DNA of 64,000 bases from contig NZ_PVNO01000027.1 in assembly GCF_002993325.1 (NCBI RefSeq), positions 62,001 to 126,000 on the forward strand, written 5' to 3'. Within the stretch, counting starts at the first letter, position 1. Every line of letters begins with the position of its first letter. Both the position numbers and the translations under genes were made by a program. The notes beneath the pieces were generated by a model, which did no database searches, was not told where the DNA came from, and saw only the letters and a program-made list of their open reading frames with translations. Of the stretch, positions 58,007 through 64,000 are shown piece after piece. This stretch comes from Alteromonas gracilis (GTDB taxonomy: Bacteria; Pseudomonadota; Gammaproteobacteria; Enterobacterales; Alteromonadaceae).

Positions 58007-59422
58007 TTATAGTTTACTGATATCCACAGAGTTCCAATGCGGGAAGTGCTTACGTACTAAGGCATTGAATTCAAGCTCAAACTCAGAGAAGTTAGGCGAG
58101 GTATGCTGTGCATCACCGGCTATTTCGTCGATGATCATACCTGCACCCACTGTACCATTGGTCAGACGATCAATAACGATGAATGAGCCGGTAGGGCGGT
58201 TGCGCTTATACGGGTCACAAGCTACCGGCTGGGTAAATTTCAAATCCACCACGCCAATCTCATTGAGATTAAGGTGCATAGCATCCGTTTCTTCCAACGT
58301 GTTCACATCAATTTGATTATCGATATGAGCTACAACGCCTGGTGTAGATTTGGTCGCAAACTTAAACAAGTATTGCTTGTTTGGCATTAGTGGCTCTTCA
58401 GACATCCACACAAGGTGTGATTTAAATTGCGTGTTTAGCAATGGCAAGTTATCTGATTTTACAATCATATCGCCACGAGAGATGTCAATTTCATCTTCTA
58501 GCGTTAGCGTAACCGCTTGAGGTACGTAAGCGCGTTCTTGGTCGCCTTCAAAGGTCACAATCTGCTTCACCTTTGATTTCTTGCCAGAAGGTAGTGCCGT
58601 CACTTCATCACCGGGTGCAACTTGGCCAGACACAACGGTACCTGCAAAGCCACGGAAGTCTAAGTTAGGGCGGTTAACGTACTGGACAGGGAAGCGGAAA
58701 TCATCGTGGTTGTCGTCTTCACCAATTTCGATGTTTTCCAACATTTCCATTAATGGGGTGCCGTCAAACCATGGAGTATGTTCGCTTTTACCCACTACGT
58801 TGTCGCCTTCAAGGGCAGAAATAGGAACGAACTGAATATCAGGAATATCAAGCTGTTCAGCAAACTTCAGGTAGTCTTCCTGTATTTGTTTGTACACTTC
58901 TTCTGAATAGTCCATCAAGTCCATTTTGTTGATAGCAACAATAACGTGTTTGATACCTAGAAGAGAAACCAGGAACGAGTGACGTTTCGTTTGAACCTTA
59001 ACGCCGCCGCGAGCATCAACAAGAATAATAGCAAGGTCGCACGTTGACGCACCGGTTACCATGTTACGAGTGTACTGCTCGTGCCCCGGAGTATCAGCGA
59101 TAATAAACTTACGCTTGTCAGTAGAGAAGTAGCGGTATGCTACGTCGATAGTAATCCCTTGCTCACGCTCAGACTGAAGACCGTCTACAAGAAGGGCAAG
59201 GTCAACTTTCTCGCCCGTAGTGCCCACTTTTTTGCTGTCTTTAGTGATAGCGGCAAGTTGGTCTTCATAAATCATTTTTGAATCGTGAAGTAAGCGACCG
59301 ATAAGGGTACTTTTGCCATCGTCTACGCTACCGCAAGTAAGGAAACGTAGCATGTCTTTCTTTTCGTGTTGTTCTAGGTAAGACAGAATATCCTGTCTTA
59401 ATAATTCGTTTTCATTGTTCAT
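58007..59422 (-). CDS. cysN: Sulfate adenylyltransferase subunit 1
   Basis: A 471-residue GTPase that couples GTP hydrolysis to APS formation by CysD. The G motifs are [26 protein letters not shown] and NKMDL. The length is that of CysN alone, not a CysNC fusion. It starts one base after the cysQ stop. In most gammaproteobacteria it directly follows cysD; here cysC and cysQ come in between. Confidence 0.97.
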   Translation of the reverse strand: MNNENELLRQDILSYLEQHEKKDMLRFLTCGSVDDGKSTLIGRLLHDSKMIYEDQLAAITKDSKKVGTTGEKVDLALLVDGLQSEREQGITIDVAYRYFSTDKRKFIIADTPGHEQYTRNMVTGASTCDLAIILVDARGGVKVQTKRHSFLVSLLGIKHVIVAINKMDLMDYSEEVYKQIQEDYLKFAEQLDIPDIQFVPISALEGDNVVGKSEHTPWFDGTPLMEMLENIEIGEDDNHDDFRFPVQYVNRPNLDFRGFAGTVVSGQVAPGDEVTALPSGKKSKVKQIVTFEGDQERAYVPQAVTLTLEDEIDISRGDMIVKSDNLPLLNTQFKSHLVWMSEEPLMPNKQYLFKFATKSTPGVVAHIDNQIDVNTLEETDAMHLNLNEIGVVDLKFTQPVACDPYKRNRPTGSFIVIDRLTNGTVGAGMIIDEIAGDAQHTSPNFSEFELEFNALVRKHFPHWNSVDISKL

Positions 59423-59423
59423 G

Positions 59424-60215
59424 TTATGCGCTCACAAGGAAAAAGGGGTTTAACACAGACTCTTTTTGGTTGTACGTAAGAGCGTCAGCGTTGTCATCTA
59501 ATGGATTTTCAGGGTCAAGTACGGTTACGTTTGCACCTGCCGCTAATGCGACGGCGTGCGCTGCACCTGTATCCCATTCAGATGTTGGGCCTAAACGAGG
59601 GTAAAGATGTGCTTCGCCCTCAGCCACCAAGCAAAGCTTCAGTGAGCTGCCCATCGCCACAAGCTCGGTTTCACCTTCAAGCTGCGCCAATAAATTCTGA
59701 ATTTCAGGGCTTTGGTGAGAACGACTACCTACCACTTTCCACACTTCTACACCATCGTGCTTGCGCGCAGAAATAGCCGTAAATTCGCCATTCATTTCGG
59801 TCCATGCACCTTCACCAACAATACCTACATAGCTTTTGTTAAGTGCTGGCGCGTAAACCACACCCATAGTCGGTTTACCGTTTTCGATAAGTGCAATATT
59901 TACCGTAAACTCACCGTTTTTCTTAATAAACTCTTTAGTGCCGTCTAGCGGGTCTACCAGCCAGTATGACGACCACGATTTACGCTCTTCCCATGAAATA
60001 TCTGCTGACTCTTCAGAAAGAATCGGTAGGTCAGATTCAGCTTCAAGGGCGTTAACGATTACGTTATGTGCGGCAAGGTCAGCTTCTGTTAGCGGGCTGG
60101 TATCCTGCTTTTCATAAATGGCGAAGTCTTTCTCATAAATCGCCATTATCTTATCGCCGGCTTCTTTGGCGATAGCTAGCACTTTTTGTGCAAGACTATT
60201 TAAAGGTTGTGTCAT
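59424..60215 (-). CDS. cysQ: 3'(2'),5'-bisphosphate nucleotidase
   Basis: A 263-residue Mg-dependent phosphatase of the inositol monophosphatase superfamily that removes the 3'-phosphate from PAP/PAPS to prevent its build-up. The metal motifs [11 protein letters not shown] and [10 protein letters not shown], and [14 protein letters not shown] near the C-terminus, are complete. Its start overlaps the cysC stop as TAATG. Having it inside the operon ties PAP removal to PAPS synthesis. Confidence 0.96.
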   Translation of the reverse strand: MTQPLNSLAQKVLAIAKEAGDKIMAIYEKDFAIYEKQDTSPLTEADLAAHNVIVNALEAESDLPILSEESADISWEERKSWSSYWLVDPLDGTKEFIKKNGEFTVNIALIENGKPTMGVVYAPALNKSYVGIVGEGAWTEMNGEFTAISARKHDGVEVWKVVGSRSHQSPEIQNLLAQLEGETELVAMGSSLKLCLVAEGEAHLYPRLGPTSEWDTGAAHAVALAAGANVTVLDPENPLDDNADALTYNQKESVLNPFFLVSA

Positions 60216-60811
60216 TACACCAATCCCTTTTCTTGAAGCAAAGCATACAAACGTTCAGCGGTTTGCTCTGCTGGTTCATCCTGATAGGTTAAGTGTACTT
60301 CTGGCGCTTCAGGTGCTTCATAGGCTGAGTCAATACCAGTGAAGTCCTTAATTTCACCGCTACGCGCTTTTTTGTACAGCCCTTTCGGGTCGCGTTTTTC
60401 ACACACTTCAAGAGGTGTATCGACAAACACTTCTACAAACTCTCCGTCTTCCATTAAGCTGCGGCAGTAATCGCGGTCGGCTTTGAAAGGTGAGATAAAA
60501 GCGGTAAGAACAATGGTACCGGCATCAACAAACAGTTTAGCCACTTCGCTAATGCGGCGAATGTTTTCAACGCGATCTTTATCGCTGAAACCTAAATCGC
60601 CACACAGACCGTGGCGCACGTTGTCGCCGTCAAGCAGATAAGTGTGTTTGTTTTGCTGGTGAAGCTTCTTCTCAAGCAAGTTTGCTAAAGTCGATTTACC
60701 AGAGCCGCTTAAACCCGTTAGCCAAAATACACGAGGTGTTTGACCAAGCTTTTCAGAGCGGGTGGTCTTGTTTACTTCGTGTTTATGCCAAACAACGTTG
60801 TCGGTGGCCAT
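60215..60811 (-). CDS. cysC: Adenylylsulfate kinase
   Basis: A 198-residue kinase that phosphorylates APS to PAPS. The P-loop reads GLSGSGKST, followed by [28 protein letters not shown] and [13 protein letters not shown]. The length is typical of the free-standing enzyme. The start codon overlaps the cysD stop as TAATG. Confidence 0.97.
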   Translation of the reverse strand: MATDNVVWHKHEVNKTTRSEKLGQTPRVFWLTGLSGSGKSTLANLLEKKLHQQNKHTYLLDGDNVRHGLCGDLGFSDKDRVENIRRISEVAKLFVDAGTIVLTAFISPFKADRDYCRSLMEDGEFVEVFVDTPLEVCEKRDPKGLYKKARSGEIKDFTGIDSAYEAPEAPEVHLTYQDEPAEQTAERLYALLQEKGLV

Positions 60812-61725
60812 TAGAAATACCCTTCCATTTTCTTCTTCTCCATAGAGCCTGCGCTGTCATGGTCGATAACTCGGCCCTGACGTTCAGACGTCTTGGTAAG
60901 CAGCATTTCTTGAATAACTTCAGGTAGGGTTGCCGCTTCAGACTCTACCGCACCGGTAAGTGGGTAACAGCCTAGAGTACGGAAACGCACAGAGCGCATC
61001 TCTGGTACTTCACCTTCTTCCAGCGGCATACGGTCGTCATCAACCATAATAAGAATGCCGTCGCGCTCAACGACAGGGCGAGGCTTAGAAAGGTAAAGTT
61101 GTGGAATATCGATGTTTTCTAGGTAGATGTATTGCCAGATATCTAGCTCAGTCCAGTTAGACATTGGGAATACACGAATGCTTTCGCCTTTGTTCACCTG
61201 AGAGTTATAAATATTCCAAAGCTCTGGACGCTGGTTTTTTGGGTCCCAGCGGTGGTTGCTGTCGCGGAATGAGTAAACACGTTCTTTGGCACGTGATTTT
61301 TCTTCGTCGCGTCGAGCGCCACCAAATGCAGCATCAAATTTATATTTGTTTAGCGCTTGCTTAAGTGCTTGGGTTTTCATGATGTCAGTGTGTTTTGCTG
61401 AACCGTGGCTAAATGGGCCAACGCCAGCTTCAACACCTTCTTCATTGATATGAACAAGCAAATCGAAACCGTGTTTCTTCGCTTGTTCATCACGGAACTT
61501 AATCATTTCACCAAACTTCCACGTGGTATCTACGTGCAATAGTGGGAAAGGAATTTTGCCTGGCGCGAACGCCTTGCGTGCAAGGTGAAGCAGTACAGAA
61601 GAGTCTTTTCCTACAGAGTAAAGCATAACTGGGTTTTCAAACTCAGCAGCAACCTCACGGAAAATCTGGATACTCTCGGCTTCGAGTTGTTTCAAATGCG
61701 TTACAGACGGGATACTAGCAGTCAT
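60811..61725 (-). CDS. cysD: Sulfate adenylyltransferase subunit 2
   Basis: A 304-residue PP-loop enzyme that joins ATP and sulfate to APS. It shows [44 protein letters not shown] and [23 protein letters not shown], both canonical. It is the first gene of the cysD-cysC-cysQ-cysN-permease operon, so the promoter lies in 61726-61900, an A/T-rich stretch where a CysB site would be expected. Confidence 0.97.
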   Translation of the reverse strand: MTASIPSVTHLKQLEAESIQIFREVAAEFENPVMLYSVGKDSSVLLHLARKAFAPGKIPFPLLHVDTTWKFGEMIKFRDEQAKKHGFDLLVHINEEGVEAGVGPFSHGSAKHTDIMKTQALKQALNKYKFDAAFGGARRDEEKSRAKERVYSFRDSNHRWDPKNQRPELWNIYNSQVNKGESIRVFPMSNWTELDIWQYIYLENIDIPQLYLSKPRPVVERDGILIMVDDDRMPLEEGEVPEMRSVRFRTLGCYPLTGAVESEAATLPEVIQEMLLTKTSERQGRVIDHDSAGSMEKKKMEGYF

Positions 61726-61915
61726 TTTGAAGTCCGAATTTTATGTTATATACAAAAAAGTTATATATGGGTTATTTTTCTGCATAGAACGATAACATAT
61801 TTAATTTTAAAAGTAGTATGCGATTTTGCTATTTAAAATAGCTATCTTATTCCATTAAATAAAACTGTCATGCAATTGAAGCATAAGCCACTTTTTTTAA
61901 GGGCTTTGAAAGGAA

Positions 61916-61951
61916 AAAAGCCCTGCTTAGAAAACTAAACAGGGCTTTGTA
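61916..61951 (-). terminator. Terminator of putP
   Basis: AAAGCCCTG and CAGGGCTTT form a 9-bp stem with an inner TAG/CTA pair, followed on the minus strand by a six-T tract. It lies 41 bases past the putP stop. Confidence 0.85.
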
Positions 61952-61991
61952 TTCGCGATATTTGCTAAACTATTTTTCGCTAATCTTTCGC

Positions 61992-63497
61992 TTACTTTTC
62001 GTTTAATTTCGTTTGAAACGCATCGAAAGTATCAACTACACCTTCTCGTGGAGTACCTGATTTACTTAAAATCATTATGGTTAAGCTAGATAAAATAAAC
62101 CCAGGCACAATTTCATATATCCAGTCACCAAGTTTCTGACCACCCACTTCGATAGGAAGATAAATCCACAGTAACACGGTTACCGCCCCAACTATCATGC
62201 CGCCTAACGCCGCACGACGGGTCATTTCACGCTTAAACAAGCTAAACAAAACCAGTGGACCAAAGGCAGCGCCAAAACCTGCCCACGCATTACTTACAAG
62301 GGTCAAAATAATGCTGTCTCGGTCGTAGGCTAGATAAATAGCAACAAGCGCTACAACGACCACGCTGACGCGGCCTGCGATAACAAGTTCACCATCTGAC
62401 GCATCACGACGCAGAAATGCCTGATAAAAGTCACTGGTCAATGAACTCGACGTTACTAGTAGCTGTGATGAAATAGTACTCATAATCGCGGCTAGAATAG
62501 CAGCAAGCAGAAAGCCACCAATGAGCGGGTGGAACAGAATTTGAGACAGGTAAATAAAAACGGTCTCAGGATCAATTTCATTGCCGTTCCCTGTCACATA
62601 AGCCAAACCAAACAGGCCTGTCATTAAGGCGCCGATAATTGAAACTATCATCCAACTCATACCAATATTTCTTGCAGTTGGAATATCTTTGACTGAACGA
62701 ATAGCCATGAAGCGAACGATGATGTGCGGCTGGCCAAAGTAGCCGAGACCCCATGACATAAGAGAAACAATACCAATGAAGGTTAATGCTTCGTTGGAAG
62801 ACGCATCCATAAAGGCATCAAATAGTGCCGGGTTAATGGTGTCTAATGCGTCGATTGAAGCACCGACGCCGCCTAGCTCACTGATAACCACAGCGGGGAC
62901 CATGATTAGCGAGACAAACATGATACAGCCTTGAACGAAGTCAGTCATGCTTACCGCCATAAAACCACCCACTAATGTGTAGGCTACAACAACGCCTGCG
63001 GTGACATACAGCCCCGTTTCATAGGTTAATCCGAATGATGTTTCAAACAATTTTCCGCCAGCTACAACACCCGAAGATGTATAAAGGGTGAAAAAAACGA
63101 CGATGACGACAGAGGCGATAACGCGAAGTAGACGAGAATTGTCTGCAAATCGGTTTTCAAAGTAATCGGGAAGCGTAATAGAATTATTGGCGACCTCTGT
63201 GTATACACGGAGGCGTGGCGCCACCAGCATATAATTCGCTAGTGCGCCTAATGTGAGACCAACCGCAATCCAACCGGCGGACAAACCGGATACATACATT
63301 GCACCGGGTAAACCCATGAGCATCCATCCGCTCATGTCAGATGCGCCTGCTGAGAGAGCAGTAACAGCGGGGCCTAACTGGCGGCCGCCGAGCATATAGC
63401 CTTCTACGTTGGTATCTGTTTGCCGATAGGCGAAAAGGCCTATCCCTAACATTACTACAAAATATAAACCCAACGAGATTATCGTGCCTGTAGCCAT
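61992..63497 (-). CDS. putP: Sodium/proline symporter
   Basis: A 501-residue sodium:solute symporter with about thirteen helices. Sodium-site residues sit in ALSAGASDMSGWMLMGLPGA and later in STISSQLLVTSSSLTSD; GGFMAVSMTDFVQG and WGLGYFGQPHIIVRFMAIR are PutP-specific. It imports proline with sodium. The ATG at 63497 has an AGGGAA ribosome site. No putA lies in the window. Confidence 0.94.
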   Translation of the reverse strand: MATGTIISLGLYFVVMLGIGLFAYRQTDTNVEGYMLGGRQLGPAVTALSAGASDMSGWMLMGLPGAMYVSGLSAGWIAVGLTLGALANYMLVAPRLRVYTEVANNSITLPDYFENRFADNSRLLRVIASVVIVVFFTLYTSSGVVAGGKLFETSFGLTYETGLYVTAGVVVAYTLVGGFMAVSMTDFVQGCIMFVSLIMVPAVVISELGGVGASIDALDTINPALFDAFMDASSNEALTFIGIVSLMSWGLGYFGQPHIIVRFMAIRSVKDIPTARNIGMSWMIVSIIGALMTGLFGLAYVTGNGNEIDPETVFIYLSQILFHPLIGGFLLAAILAAIMSTISSQLLVTSSSLTSDFYQAFLRRDASDGELVIAGRVSVVVVALVAIYLAYDRDSIILTLVSNAWAGFGAAFGPLVLFSLFKREMTRRAALGGMIVGAVTVLLWIYLPIEVGGQKLGDWIYEIVPGFILSSLTIMILSKSGTPREGVVDTFDAFQTKLNEK

Positions 63498-63613
63498 ATA
63501 AATTCCCTATGTTTTTTCTTTCATGCTAACACCTATGACTGAGAGTCTCTACGTCATTCAGCGCCCTTGCATGTTTTCTATACGGCTAAAGGTAAATAAA
63601 GTTTGAGAGAATT

Positions 63614-64000
63614 TTAAAATGATAAAGAGGCTACGCGAGCTCGGCCGCCGCGTTTAGCCTTGTAAAGCAAGTCGTCACAGGCTTTGATAATTCTGTCTAA
63701 GTTTGTCTCTCCTTTCACATCTAACAGCCCTGACGAGAAGCTAACACAAAACTTTTCATCAGTGCCGTTCCAATGTTTTTGGCGGGAGAGAGCCACATTT
63801 AGTTCATCGAGTATCCGTTTAGCTGACTTTTCATCCGTGTCGGAGAAATAGATTAAAAACTCTTCGCCTCCGTACCGGCAAAGTTTGTCAGATTTGCGAA
63901 TTCTATTTTTAATAATTTGGGTTATTGTCGTAAGCACTTCATCACCGACAGCGTGACCGTATCTGTCGTTAATCTTCTTAAAGTTGTCTACGTCCAATAG
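63614..64000 (-). CDS. GGDEF-domain (diguanylate cyclase) protein, truncated by window edge
   Basis: Only the C-terminal 128 residues are visible; the frame runs through the right edge without a start. It carries LLDVDNFKKINDRYGHAVGDEVL, a RYGGEEF active-site loop and the C-terminal KACDDLLYKAKRGGRARV, so the GGDEF domain looks complete and active. It would make cyclic di-GMP. Sensor domains must lie to the right, outside the window. Confidence 0.92.
   Translation of the reverse strand, partial: LLDVDNFKKINDRYGHAVGDEVLTTITQIIKNRIRKSDKLCRYGGEEFLIYFSDTDEKSAKRILDELNVALSRQKHWNGTDEKFCVSFSSGLLDVKGETNLDRIIKACDDLLYKAKRGGRARVASLSF

Noticed and set aside
1-64000. CRISPR array, prophage or complete insertion sequence
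   Set aside because: No regularly spaced repeats, phage structural genes or transposase reading frames were seen.

Overview
This 64 kb stretch reads as the chromosome of a marine gammaproteobacterium of the Alteromonas type. The evidence is Vibrio/Shewanella/Alteromonas-style gene neighbourhoods (rnf-nth, smrB/prmB-aroC, yeaG-yeaH-ycgB, sodB-grxD, rnt-motY), a sodium-type flagellar MotY, large TonB receptors and moderate GC. The genus is inferred from gene content only. I see no prophage, complete insertion sequence, CRISPR array or rRNA. Almost all of it is core genome, with one accessory-looking block near 18-26 kb.

Layout. 0-7.5 kb: truncated Hpt protein, M16 zinc-protease lipoprotein, gshA, a transglycosylase-like lipoprotein, two small unknown genes behind a strong Fur-box-like palindrome, and a 41-residue membrane protein behind two FNR boxes. 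7.5-11.7 kb: smrB diverging from prmB-aroC, then an MFS permease. 11.7-16.6 kb: the stress-linked yeaG-yeaH-ycgB operon on the minus strand. 16.8-31 kb: iron and oxidative-stress genes (Fe-SOD, CGFS glutaredoxin, two related TonB receptors flanking a FecI/FecR pair, Fur-boxed bfd, 2-Cys peroxiredoxin), then rnt, motY, glpQ and gloA. 31-34.5 kb: cold-shock protein, a 59-residue ORF, an M28 peptidase and a lipoprotein.

34.5-42 kb: the complete six-gene rnf/rsx operon with nth downstream, all on the minus strand, and two identical tRNA-Asn genes. A 1 kb gene-free interval (42-43 kb) carries an inverted pair of DnaA boxes and a GATC cluster. 43-50 kb: MATE exporter, uvrB, LysR regulator, divergent queC/queE and a periplasmic binding protein. 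50-56 kb: asnB, a second M28 peptidase, a DUF3025 protein and a Yip1-like membrane protein. 56-62 kb: a tightly coupled sulfate assimilation operon in the unusual order cysD-cysC-cysQ-cysN-permease. 62-64 kb: putP and a truncated GGDEF protein.

How the parts connect. The best candidate for a distinctive system is the TonB receptor / ECF sigma / anti-sigma / signalling TonB receptor block at 18.4-25.9 kb. It lies between grxD and rnt, which sit close together in enteric genomes. Two TonB receptors share long identical segments, but only the second has the N-terminal signalling (STN) domain, so one may sense the ligand that the other imports. Other items worth attention are an endonuclease III at the usual rnf-linked position without the four-cysteine Fe-S loop, the FNR-boxed small membrane protein, and the DnaA-box dyad.
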